64,000 bases of DNA, taken from an uncultured Clostridia bacterium. GTDB taxonomy: Bacteria; Bacillota; Clostridia; TANB77; CAG-508. Shown here piece by piece: positions 25,939-34,257 of this stretch. A program made the position numbers and the translations under genes. Each line of letters begins with the position of its first letter. Within the stretch, counting starts at the first letter, position 1. The notes beneath the pieces are model-generated. The model was given only the letters and a program-made list of their open reading frames with translations. It did no database searches and was not told where the DNA came from. The stretch is taken from assembly GCA_934149075.1 (NCBI GenBank), contig CAKPDR010000005.1, positions 38,437 through 102,436 of the forward strand. The letters run 5' to 3'.

Positions 25939-28533
25939 CTATTTTCTTATATATAATTCATCATTATTACAATCAATTACAACTTGGCTGTTAGTCAAAA
26001 TTTCCTGAGTTAAGATTTTTTTAGCAATTAAAGTTTCAAGTTTCTTCTGTACAAATCTCTTTAAAGGTCTTGCTCCATAAACTTCATCATATCCATTATT
26101 AATTAAATAATCTTTAGCGGATTGAGTTAATTCTAATTTTATATGTTTATCTTCAAGTCTTTTCTCCAAGTCTTTAATAAGAAGTTCCAATATTTTTGAA
26201 ATTTCATTTTTCATAAGAGGTTTGTAAAATACTATTTCATCCAAACGATTTAAAAATTCAGGTCTAAAGCTTCTTTTTAATAATTCTGATACTTTCTGTT
26301 TTGCCTCTTCTGAAATTTCACCATTTTCTTGAATTCCTTCTAATATATAATCAGAACCTAAATTTGAAGTTAATATTATTATTGTATTCTTAAAATCAAC
26401 TGTTCTTCCCTGTGAATCTGTTATACGCCCATCATCTAATACTTGTAATAAAATGTTAAACACGTCTGGATGTGCTTTTTCAATTTCATCAAACAAAACT
26501 ACTGAATATGGTTTTCTTCTAACAGCCTCAGTTAATTGTCCTCCCTCTTCATATCCAACATATCCTGGAGGCGCACCAATCAATCTTGAAACAGAATATT
26601 TCTCCATATATTCTGACATATCAATTCTTACTATATTATGCTCATCATCAAATAATGCATCAGCTAATGATTTTGCAAGTTCAGTTTTACCAACACCTGT
26701 TGGACCTAAGAACATAAATGAACCTATAGGTTTACGCGGATCTCCTATTCCTGCTCTTGAACGCATTATTGCTTCTGAAACTTTTTCAACAGCCTCATCT
26801 TGACCAATTACTCTCTTATGAAGTATTTTATCAAGATTTAAGATTTTCTCTCTTTCACCTTCCATCAATTTTGTAACAGGTATTCCAGTCCATCTTGATA
26901 TAATTTTTGTAATTTCTTCTTCTGTTACTTTATTTCTTAATAGTCCATCTTCTTTGCTTTTTTCTGATATTTCTTCTTCATATTGTAGCTCTTTTTGTAA
27001 TTCTGGTAATTTTCCATATCTTAATTCTGCAACTTTATTCAAATCATAATTTCTTTCTGCTTGTTCTATTTGTGCATTTGTTTGTTCAATCTCTTCACGT
27101 AATTTCTGAACCTTTCCAATTGCAGCTTTTTCATTTTCCCATTTTGCTTTCATTCCATCAAATTTAGTCTTTAATTCAGATTTTTCTTTTTGAATATTTG
27201 CTAAACGTTGTTTAGATATTTCATCTTTTTCTTTGCTCAATGCTGTTTCTTCTATTTCTAATTGCATTATTTTTCTTGAAACCTCATCAAGTTCTGTTGG
27301 CATTGACTCCATTTCTGTTTTTATCATCGCACAAGCTTCATCAATTAAATCTATTGCCTTATCAGGTAAAAATCTATCTGATATATATCTATGTGATAAT
27401 GTTGCAGCAGAAATTAAAGCATTATCTGCAATCTTAACACCATGATATACTTCATATCTTTCTTTTAGACCTCTTAAAATTGATATTGTATCTTCTACTG
27501 TTGGTTCATCAACCATTACTGGTTGAAAACGTCTTTCAAGCGCTTGATCTTTTTCAATATATTGTCTATATTCATTTAGGGTTGTTGCACCTATACAATG
27601 TAATTCACCACGAGCAAGCATTGGTTTTAATAAGTTTCCTGCATCCATTGCTCCGTCCGTCTTTCCCGCACCTACTATTGTGTGAATCTCATCTATAAAT
27701 AATATAATTCTGCCTTCACTTTTCTTTATTTCCTGCAAAACTGCTTTTAGTCTTTCTTCAAACTCTCCTCTATATTTTGCACCAGCTACAAGTAAGCCCA
27801 TATCAAGCGAAAATATTGTACATTCCTTTAAACCTTCTGGCACATCTCCTCTAACTATTCTTAGCGCTAGCCCTTCAGCTATTGCAGTTTTACCTACACC
27901 AGGTTCACCAATTAAACATGGGTTATTTTTAGTCTTTCTTGACAATATACGAATTACATTTCTTATTTCAGTATCTCTACCTATTACTGGATCTAATTTT
28001 TGTTCTCTAGCCATTTGTGTTAAATCTTGTCCATACTTCTTTAGAACATCATAAGTATCCTCAGGATTATCAGATGTTACTCTTGCATTTCCTCTAACAC
28101 CTGATAACGCCTTTAAAAACTCGTTTTTTGTGATACTATATCTTCTAAAAATATCTTTAATATTACTATTTGCATTATTAAAAATAGCAAGCATTATATG
28201 TTCAACAGAAACATATTCATCCTTCATCTTCTTTGCAATTGATTCAGAATCAGCCAAAACCTTATCAACATCTTGTGCAACATAAATTCCGTCACTTGGC
28301 CTTGCCACTCCTGTCATTTTAGGTTTGTTATCTATTTTGTTTCTAACTTCATTTTCAATGCTGTCTTCATCACCAATTTTCTTAATTAGTTCTTTAATTA
28401 AACTATTTTCTTGCTCTAATAAAGCTAATAATAAATGTTCTTGCTCTACTTGTGCATTTTGATTTTTTATTGCTAGTGTTTGTGCATTTTGTATTGCTTC
28501 TAATGATTTTTGAGTAAATTTTTGAATATTCAT
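25939..28533 (-). CDS. clpB: ClpB protein disaggregase
   Basis: An 864-residue AAA+ chaperone that works with DnaK to dissolve aggregates. Order: N-domain (about 1-145), NBD1 with Walker A GEPGVGKT and FIDEIHTIVGAG, the middle coiled domain (about 410-520) that marks ClpB against ClpC/ClpA, NBD2 with Walker A GPTGVGKT and VVLFDEIEKAHPDV, and the small C-terminal domain. The start at 28533 (MNIQKF) is set by AAAGGAGG; a frame extending to 28620 only translates the palindromic repeats. Regulated by a CIRCE operator overlapping its promoter. Confidence 0.96.
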   Translation of the reverse strand: MNIQKFTQKSLEAIQNAQTLAIKNQNAQVEQEHLLLALLEQENSLIKELIKKIGDEDSIENEVRNKIDNKPKMTGVARPSDGIYVAQDVDKVLADSESIAKKMKDEYVSVEHIMLAIFNNANSNIKDIFRRYSITKNEFLKALSGVRGNARVTSDNPEDTYDVLKKYGQDLTQMAREQKLDPVIGRDTEIRNVIRILSRKTKNNPCLIGEPGVGKTAIAEGLALRIVRGDVPEGLKECTIFSLDMGLLVAGAKYRGEFEERLKAVLQEIKKSEGRIILFIDEIHTIVGAGKTDGAMDAGNLLKPMLARGELHCIGATTLNEYRQYIEKDQALERRFQPVMVDEPTVEDTISILRGLKERYEVYHGVKIADNALISAATLSHRYISDRFLPDKAIDLIDEACAMIKTEMESMPTELDEVSRKIMQLEIEETALSKEKDEISKQRLANIQKEKSELKTKFDGMKAKWENEKAAIGKVQKLREEIEQTNAQIEQAERNYDLNKVAELRYGKLPELQKELQYEEEISEKSKEDGLLRNKVTEEEITKIISRWTGIPVTKLMEGEREKILNLDKILHKRVIGQDEAVEKVSEAIMRSRAGIGDPRKPIGSFMFLGPTGVGKTELAKSLADALFDDEHNIVRIDMSEYMEKYSVSRLIGAPPGYVGYEEGGQLTEAVRRKPYSVVLFDEIEKAHPDVFNILLQVLDDGRITDSQGRTVDFKNTIIILTSNLGSDYILEGIQENGEISEEAKQKVSELLKRSFRPEFLNRLDEIVFYKPLMKNEISKILELLIKDLEKRLEDKHIKLELTQSAKDYLINNGYDEVYGARPLKRFVQKKLETLIAKKILTQEILTNSQVVIDCNNDELYIRK

Positions 28534-28548
28534 AATTTTACCTCCTTT

Positions 28549-28610
28549 GGGACATTTTGTACCCGGTACATTTTGTCCCGGGCAATTTTGTACCGGGTAC
28601 ATTTTTGCCC
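28549..28610. repeat. Paired 31-nt palindromes, locus B, in the clpB leader
   Basis: Units 28549-28579 and 28580-28610 abut without a spacer. Both have the central GTACCSGGTAC core and GGG/CCC ends; the second unit is identical to the second unit of locus A. They lie one base upstream of the clpB Shine-Dalgarno sequence (28541-28547), inside the predicted 5' leader. Confidence 0.9.
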
Positions 28611-28627
28611 TTTTTTTCATAGCTTAA

Positions 28628-28656
28628 GAGCACAGTCTTTTATGCAGAATGTGCTC
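28628..28656 (-). other. Hairpin in the clpB leader
   Basis: GAGCACA (28628-28634) and TGTGCTC (28650-28656) pair around a 15-base loop between the clpB promoter and the palindromes. No T-run follows on the minus strand, so it is a leader structure rather than a terminator. Confidence 0.4.
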
Positions 28657-28677
28657 CTTTTTCTTATTACTTTTTTT

Positions 28678-28706
28678 ATTATACCACTTTATCTTAGCGC
28701 TGTCAA
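28678..28706 (-). promoter_or_regulatory. Consensus SigA promoter of clpB
   Basis: On the minus strand TTGACA (28701-28706) and TATAAT (28678-28683) are both exact consensus with a 17-base spacer. Transcription should begin near 28671, giving a leader of about 140 bases. Confidence 0.85.
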
Positions 28707-28720
28707 TAGTAGAGTGCTAA
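28694..28720. promoter_or_regulatory. CIRCE element (HrcA operator)
   Basis: TTAGCGCTG, nine bases, then GAGTGCTAA. The consensus is TTAGCACTC-N9-GAGTGCTAA; the right arm is exact and the left has two changes. It covers the -35 box of the clpB promoter, so HrcA should repress clpB in the absence of heat stress. The hrcA gene is not in the window. Confidence 0.88.
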
Positions 28721-28735
28721 TTTTAAAAAATTTCT

Positions 28736-30463
28736 TTACTTATTCTCGCCTAATATTTTTTTGATTTCTTCTTGCCTTTTTACTTTCTTTGTTGTAGTTT
28801 TTATAAGTTCTTGGTCTGTTAAAATCATATTTTTGATGTATTTATAAGGTGGAAATGTCTTATTTATTTCTTTTATCTTTTCCCAAATAACTTTTTTTAA
28901 TTCTTCTTCTGTCGCATTTGGGTATTTTTCTTTAGCAACATCCTTGCTATATACTATTTTGACAGATAATTTTAAATCGTTTTTGTCTTTTTCATCAGGC
29001 ATTCCATAAACTATACATTCTTCAACTAAATCAAGTCTGTTTATTAGAGTTTCTAATTCTTCTGGGAAAACTTTTTTACCGTTTTTTAAAACAATCATAT
29101 CTTTTTGTCTGCCTGTTAAAAAGATAAATCCATCTTTATCAATATATCCTAAATCTCCTGTATAGAACCATCCATCTCTTATTACTCTGTTTGTTTCTTC
29201 TTCATTTTCATAATATCCAAGCATTACATTTGGACCTTTTACGCGAAGTTCTCCTATTCCATTTTCATCTTTGTCTACTATTTCTAGTTCTACATTGTCC
29301 ATTGGAAATCCTATTGAGCCACTTCTCTTTTTATAGGCATTTTCTGCCGCAATTACAGGTGCTGTTTCTGTTAGTCCATATCCTTGAACAAGTTCTATTC
29401 CTAAATCATTGAATCCTTTTGCAACGTTTTTGTCTAATGGTGCTCCACCTGATATTATAAATCTCATATTTCCTCCAAGTGCATCTAACACAGGTTTGAA
29501 CATTTTCTTTCTTACATCTATGTGACACTTCAATAATGCATTACTTATTTTTTTTGCAAAATTGATTGTTTTTGTTTTTCCTTGTTTTTCTACTTCTTTT
29601 TCTATATTTCTATATATTGCTTCTACAAGTAATGGAACTCCAACAAATAATGATACTTTGTATTCTCTTAGATTTTGTGCTACATATCTTAGTCCATCAG
29701 GAAATGCTGTTGCAATTCCTGCAGCTAACATTACTATCATTTCTGTCGAACCAAAGATATGATGAAATGGTAAAAATGCTAAGTTAACATCTGTAGGTAA
29801 AAATTTTTCTACTAATAACATTGCATATACATTTGATGCAATATTGTGTTGTGATAACATTACTGCTTTTGATTTTGATGTTGTTCCTGATGTGAATAAT
29901 AATATTCCCATTTTATCTTCATCAATTTTATTTTGAATATATTCTTTTTGCCCTTGTTTTACTAATTCTTCTCCTTGCGCTTTCAAGTCCCAAAAATTTT
30001 GGTAGCCTTCTTTTTCTGTCATACAAATATATTGTTGTAAATTTGTATTTTCTCTTCTTTTTATTTCTTCTATATTTTCTGTGTATTTTTCATCAAATAC
30101 TACAACGTCTACCTTACTTCTTTCTAAACAACTTTCTAATTCATCTACTTGCAATTCTTTATCTAGCGGAACTGATACTATTCCTCCTAATAAATTCGCT
30201 AAATGTGCTATTACCCATTCGTATCTATTTCTTCCTACTATTGCTATTCTTTTGTTCTTAAATCCCATTTCATATAATTTTGTTCCAAATGAGTTAATAT
30301 CTTGTAATAATCTTTTATATGTAATGTTTTCATATGTTATTTTTTTGCCTTCTTTGTGTTTTAGTATAAATGCTGTGTTTTTTGCATATTGTTTTGCTGA
30401 ATTGTATATTATTCCTTTGATATCTTTAAATTCTATTGCATTAAAATATCTTTCTCTTTCCAT
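28736..30463 (-). CDS. AMP-dependent acyl-CoA/fatty acid ligase
   Basis: A 575-residue adenylate-forming enzyme that should activate a carboxylic acid to an acyl-AMP and then acyl-CoA. Motifs: LLFTSGTTSKSKAVMLS (P-loop-like A3), VQGYGLTETAPVI (A5), WFYTGDLGYIDKDGFIFLTG (A7/A8) and the C-terminal lysine region TTTKKVKRQEE (A10). It is most like long-chain fatty-acid-CoA ligases by order and length. It is transcribed alone, upstream of and in the same direction as clpB. The acid chain is not predictable. Confidence 0.9.
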   Translation of the reverse strand: MERERYFNAIEFKDIKGIIYNSAKQYAKNTAFILKHKEGKKITYENITYKRLLQDINSFGTKLYEMGFKNKRIAIVGRNRYEWVIAHLANLLGGIVSVPLDKELQVDELESCLERSKVDVVVFDEKYTENIEEIKRRENTNLQQYICMTEKEGYQNFWDLKAQGEELVKQGQKEYIQNKIDEDKMGILLFTSGTTSKSKAVMLSQHNIASNVYAMLLVEKFLPTDVNLAFLPFHHIFGSTEMIVMLAAGIATAFPDGLRYVAQNLREYKVSLFVGVPLLVEAIYRNIEKEVEKQGKTKTINFAKKISNALLKCHIDVRKKMFKPVLDALGGNMRFIISGGAPLDKNVAKGFNDLGIELVQGYGLTETAPVIAAENAYKKRSGSIGFPMDNVELEIVDKDENGIGELRVKGPNVMLGYYENEEETNRVIRDGWFYTGDLGYIDKDGFIFLTGRQKDMIVLKNGKKVFPEELETLINRLDLVEECIVYGMPDEKDKNDLKLSVKIVYSKDVAKEKYPNATEEELKKVIWEKIKEINKTFPPYKYIKNMILTDQELIKTTTKKVKRQEEIKKILGENK

Positions 30464-30573
30464 TATACATTTCCTTTCTTTTTCTTTATGTACATAGTCT
30501 TTGTATCTATCTAGTTTTCAATACTAGATTATCACACAAAAGATATCTTGTCAATATACTGACTGCATTTTCT

Positions 30574-30700
30574 AATAAATGTGAAAGTAATATATCATTT
30601 TAGAGTTTAACAAGGTGTTTTAAATTTGTTGTAAACAAATTTAAAATAGCAAAGCGTCCGAAGTTAAACGACAAAATGATATATTACTTTCATATTTATT
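30574..30700. repeat. 127-nt nested inverted-repeat element
   Basis: Outer arms of 28 bases (30574-30601 and 30673-30700) match with one mismatch. Inside lie GTTTAAC/GTTAAAC and a central 13-bp stem TTTTAAATTTGTT (30618-30630) against 30634-30646. The whole could fold as one long hairpin and looks like a MITE-type insertion or a structured RNA. No coding capacity. It occupies most of the 276-base gap between the acyl-CoA ligase and the small basic gene. Confidence 0.7.
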
Positions 30701-30705
30701 AAAAA

Positions 30706-30730
30706 AATCTGCCAGTAATACTAGCAGATT
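30706..30730 (-). terminator. Intrinsic terminator of the gene at 30740-31216
   Basis: AATCTGCCAGTA and TACTAGCAGATT form a hairpin; on the minus strand it is followed by a run of seven T residues. Confidence 0.8.
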
Positions 30731-30739
30731 CATGAAAAA

Positions 30740-31216
30740 TCATACTTTAATGTTGTTTACCCATTCCACAAACTGGATGACCATTTTATGAAATGTGTTG
30801 TGAAATTCGTAGCGATATTCTGTCCAGTTTCCTTCAGAAATTGCATACACTCCGTTCACTAACGATTTGACTATGAATAAGTTAAATTGAACCCATCCAT
30901 CAAACCAGCCATATATAATTGGAAAATTATCAGGAAACTTATGAAAGATTTTACATATAATTGAATTGATAATAATACCAATTATTAAAAATATAATATC
31001 AATCTTTACAAGTTTCTTTAATACCTTCCAAATAAAACGTAATGCAGGTCTTACTTTTGACTGAAGTTTTTTCCGAAGGTTATTTGCACCTTTTCTTAAT
31101 CCACTCCCAATAAAGCATAAAGTCGGCTTTATTTTAGGCTGGATTTTCCTCCGAAGGTTATTCGCTCCTTTCACAACTTTTTTTGTTGCCTTTTTTAATA
31201 ACGCTATAACTTTCAT
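30740..31216 (-). CDS. Small basic protein with internal 26-residue repeat and a membrane segment
   Basis: A 158-residue protein, start at 31216 by an AAGGAGG site. The N-terminal third is strongly basic and holds two copies of a 26-residue repeat starting at Lys16 (KGANNLRRKIQPKIKPTLCF) and Lys42 (KGANNLRKKLQSKVRPALRF). One hydrophobic segment (about 73-89) and an aromatic C-terminal half follow. The repeats would make amphipathic helices able to bind membranes or nucleic acid. A strong terminator follows. No family recognised. Confidence 0.6.
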   Translation of the reverse strand: MKVIALLKKATKKVVKGANNLRRKIQPKIKPTLCFIGSGLRKGANNLRKKLQSKVRPALRFIWKVLKKLVKIDIIFLIIGIIINSIICKIFHKFPDNFPIIYGWFDGWVQFNLFIVKSLVNGVYAISEGNWTEYRYEFHNTFHKMVIQFVEWVNNIKV

Positions 31217-31344
31217 TTTTTCCTCCTTGCAATTGCAATTGATTTTTATACTAATTTTAGATAATTTTATCATAAAAGTATACATAAGTCAATGTTTTCT
31301 CTAAAGTCTCGAAACCATTTTACACTATTTAATTTCGGTATAAT

Positions 31345-31373
31345 TTGACTATTTTGTACAATTATGTTACAAT
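31345..31373 (+). promoter_or_regulatory. Promoter for the gene at 31454
   Basis: TTGACT (31345-31350) and TACAAT (31368-31373) with a 17-base spacer lie about 80 bases before the start codon. Confidence 0.6.
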
Positions 31374-31453
31374 TATAAGTAATGTAACATTTAGTAACTC
31401 CGTCACACTAAAAATTTATCAACAAGAAAGCGTTATTACGCAGGGAGGAAAAA

Positions 31454-31822
31454 ATGAATTTTAAAGAGTACAGAATGGAACAACTTCAAAAAAGAATTCA
31501 AATTAAGCAAAATGAGCTTCAAACTTTACAAAATGAGCTTGAAGAAATTTCAAAAGAAGATTCTTCTTGGATAGATCTCGAAGCAGATTTAAGAGATATA
31601 GAAGATTTTCCAGAGTATAATACTAATGGTTTTCCTTACATCACTGTCACAATTATGCGTGCTTCTAATGCAGCTGATCGAGTAACAGTTAAAGACTTGA
31701 TCTCATGCAAAAAGGAAGACATCTCTCATGGTAGATGTGTTGGAAAAAAAAGAATGGAGCACTTAGTGTCCTGGATGGACAAATATCATCTAAAATTTGC
31801 AGATGAAGCAGACACCATTTAA
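31454..31822 (+). CDS. Small protein with coiled coil and RpoA C-terminal-domain-like fold
   Basis: A 122-residue protein, start supported by GGGAGGAAAA. Residues about 5-34 are a coiled coil rich in Gln/Glu/Leu. The C-terminal part (about 68-115) has RASNAADRVTVKDLISCKKE, then RCVGKKRMEHLVSWM, recalling the two helix-hairpin-helix units of the RNA polymerase alpha C-terminal domain (VRSxN-x-L ... VxDLIxxxEEDL ... RNLGKKSLEEI). A role at promoters is possible but is inference. It has its own promoter and terminator and no clear partner. Confidence 0.55.
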   Translation: MNFKEYRMEQLQKRIQIKQNELQTLQNELEEISKEDSSWIDLEADLRDIEDFPEYNTNGFPYITVTIMRASNAADRVTVKDLISCKKEDISHGRCVGKKRMEHLVSWMDKYHLKFADEADTI

Positions 31823-31890
31823 TCTTGATTCTGTTCCCAAAATTGTCAAGGACTAACTTGATTTTTACAAAAAATTCACATTTCTATAGT

Positions 31891-31923
31891 TTAAAAGACG
31901 CTCTATTATAGAACGTCTTTTAA
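31891..31923 (+). terminator. Intrinsic terminator of the gene at 31454-31822
   Basis: TTAAAAGACG and CGTCTTTTAA arms, with inner TCTAT/ATAGA, form a strong hairpin ending in T residues. Confidence 0.85.
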
Positions 31924-32097
31924 TATAGTTATTTTTCTAATAACCAATTAATTATATTTTTGTGAATAATTCCATTTCTTGAAAAATCTACTTTATCTAA
32001 TATTAATTAGAATTCATCCAGTCACTTTTGTCAAGTTTTTTCGTTTTTTCGAAATAACTTTTAAAATATAGTAATATATTTCTGATATTCGAATTTT

Positions 32098-32855
32098 TTA
32101 TATATTATTTTTTTTCTGCAAATCATATACTATATCCACATTATTGCAAACATTTTGAGAATGTGTAACAATTACAATACATTTATTTTCATCTTTAGCA
32201 AGTCTTTTAAAGATTTTTAAAATTTCATTTTCTGTATCTTTATCTAAGAAAGTTTTAATATTTTTCTATTAGCTTTATCTTCTGAAAGTCCTACACTCTT
32301 CATCAATTCTAAAGCTTTTTGTTTTTTATCTTCTACTTTAATTTTACTAATATCCATTGATAAAATTATGTTCTCTAATGCTGTTAATCTTGGTAATAAA
32401 TTATAACTTTGAAATACAATTCCTATATCTGTATTTCTATAAGTATCTAAATTCATCTTTTTTAATTCTTTGCCATCATATAAAATTTGACCTTCTGTGC
32501 AATTCTCTAGCCCAGTAATAAGTGATAATAATGTTGTTTTTCCACTTCCACTTTTTCCTTTAATTGCATACATTTTGCCCTCTTCAAAATCATAGTTTAT
32601 ATTTTTAAATACATAACTATCTTTGGGTGCATCTTTATATCTGTAACATACATTTTCTAATTGCCCTCTATCAAATGATATTGTGGCTATTAAGTCATGT
32701 GATTTCTCATAGCTTTTTACTATTGTGTTTGCAGTGTTTCTTATTGCTAATGTTACTGTTGATGCACATGCTATTGTCAGTATTATCAGACCTATTAATA
32801 TGTTCCTTCCTTTGTTTCTAATAATTGAAATTAAACTATTTTTCAAAATATACAT
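32098..32855 (-). pseudogene. Relic of a MacB-type ABC exporter (permease-ATPase fusion by deletion)
   Basis: Starting at 32855 (AAGGAGGAAG site) the frame opens with the first helix of an FtsX-like permease (MYILKNSLISIIRNKGRN), then abruptly becomes an ABC ATPase (GQLENVCYRYKD, Walker A GKSGSGKTT, Q-loop VFQSYNLLPR). It stops at 32244 right after KILKLS, where the signature LSGGQ and Walker B should come. After a frame change the ATPase end continues (TFLDKDTENEILKIFKRLAK, IVTHSQNV with the H-loop) to a stop at 32098. Two deletions explain this, so the gene cannot be a working transporter. Confidence 0.8.
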
Positions 32856-32935
32856 TTTTCTTCCTCCTTGTAATCTATTTCGAGTATTAATATAATATAT
32901 AAAGATTGAAAAATTATTGAACAATCCTAAAATTG

Positions 32936-32964
32936 TTGCATTTATTTAAAATTCATGATATACT
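32936..32964 (+). promoter_or_regulatory. Promoter of the MazF-fold gene pair
   Basis: TTGCAT (32936-32941) and TATACT (32959-32964) with a 17-base spacer. A leader of about 120 bases precedes the GTG start at 33091. Confidence 0.55.
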
Positions 32965-33090
32965 ATTTACATAATTTTGTATAAATCATTGAGTAATATT
33001 TTACTTATGATGAAAACAAATGTCTATAAAAAGGAGAGTGATTAAAGCAATTTGTAACTATCAAAAAAAATAAAAAAGGAGGACTACATA

Positions 33091-34257
33091 GTGTTACAGT
33101 TACAAACAAATACTATTAATGTTTGCCGGATTGGTAAATTACTTGCGAAGTATAACATTAAAGCAAGTATAACTGATTCATTAATCACATTGGATGGTGA
33201 TATTCCAGATGACTTACTTACACAGCTTTGTAATGAAATTAATATAAATTTTATTACGAACTTTGTAAGCAACGAGCCATTACCTGAAAATACTTCCTGT
33301 GTTAATTCAGATGAAATTGAAAATGAATCTAAAGTTGAAGCTGCTCAGATTTGCAGTGATTCATCTAAGTTTGACTTAATTTATCCAGAGGTTAGGCGTG
33401 GCGAAGTCTATGAATGTGATTTTGGTACACCTCATGGAAGTGAACAAGGTTTCCTGAGATATGCTATTGTCATTCAAAACAATTTGGGAAATGAATTTTC
33501 CCCAACAACAATTGTAATCGCTTGTTCGACAGAACCAAAAAAAGATTTGCCTGTTCATCTTTCTTGTAAATTTTCTTCAAAAAATATGCCTGACTATAGT
33601 TTTAATAGACTAGAAACATTTGAAAATGTCATTATGGCAGAACAGATAAGAACAGTTGACAAAACTCGTCTCAGAAGATATATTGGATTTTTAACTCCAG
33701 AATTTATGGAACAGATTGAAGAAAAAATCTATATTTCACTGGATTTAAAACCAAAGGAGACGATTGTCGAAAAAGAAGTTTTTGTGGACAAAATCGTTGA
33801 AAAAATAGTTTATGTGGATAAAATTGTTCCATTAAAAGAAGAAACTGATGTTAAACCGCAAAAAGAACAACGCAAAGATTTGAACATGGTTCAAGTTCAA
33901 TTATTATCATTTGTTAATATTAATGAACTAATAAAAATTTCACAGAGCAAATCTACTGATGAAATCAAGGCGAAAAAAATTCTTGAATTGTTTAATTTTG
34001 ATTTCACCAAAAAAGGAGTTGAGTATTTGCTGAAAGCAATTATTGCTTCTCCCAAAACGAATTACTTCAATCTAGAAACATTATCAGATATTGTTTCTAA
34101 AGAAGAAAATGATGATAAGGATGAAATTAAAAGATTAATTGTTGCAAGAGTTAAAGAAAACTTTGGTTTTCGTAAAGCACCAACAATAGATTTTATTCGA
34201 TTAATCAACAACTTTTTGTCAAAGCAGGAGGATAACTATGAAGAAAATAATATTTAA
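33091..34257 (+). CDS. Large protein with intact EndoA/MazF-like RNase domain
   Basis: A 388-residue protein starting with GTG eight bases after AAGGAGG. Residues 1 to about 65 are a small alpha/beta domain; 102-218 are a MazF/PemK domain very like Bacillus EndoA (RRGEVYECDFG, GSEQGFLRYAIVIQNN, SPTTIVIACSTEP, IMAEQIRTVDKTRLRRYIG). The catalytic Arg (Arg123) and the Ser/Thr position (146-147) are present. A valine/lysine linker (225-250) leads to a helical C-terminal domain (about 265-378) with weak likeness to the Spo0A DNA-binding domain. Normal MazF is about 115 residues with a small antitoxin gene upstream; none is seen here. Confidence 0.75.
   Translation: MLQLQTNTINVCRIGKLLAKYNIKASITDSLITLDGDIPDDLLTQLCNEININFITNFVSNEPLPENTSCVNSDEIENESKVEAAQICSDSSKFDLIYPEVRRGEVYECDFGTPHGSEQGFLRYAIVIQNNLGNEFSPTTIVIACSTEPKKDLPVHLSCKFSSKNMPDYSFNRLETFENVIMAEQIRTVDKTRLRRYIGFLTPEFMEQIEEKIYISLDLKPKETIVEKEVFVDKIVEKIVYVDKIVPLKEETDVKPQKEQRKDLNMVQVQLLSFVNINELIKISQSKSTDEIKAKKILELFNFDFTKKGVEYLLKAIIASPKTNYFNLETLSDIVSKEENDDKDEIKRLIVARVKENFGFRKAPTIDFIRLINNFLSKQEDNYEENNI

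Noticed and set aside
28534..28620. N-terminal extension of ClpB (29 residues)
   Set aside because: The extension only translates the palindromic repeats, has no ribosome-binding site at 28620, and a perfect AAAGGAGG precedes the ATG at 28533 where the family normally starts.
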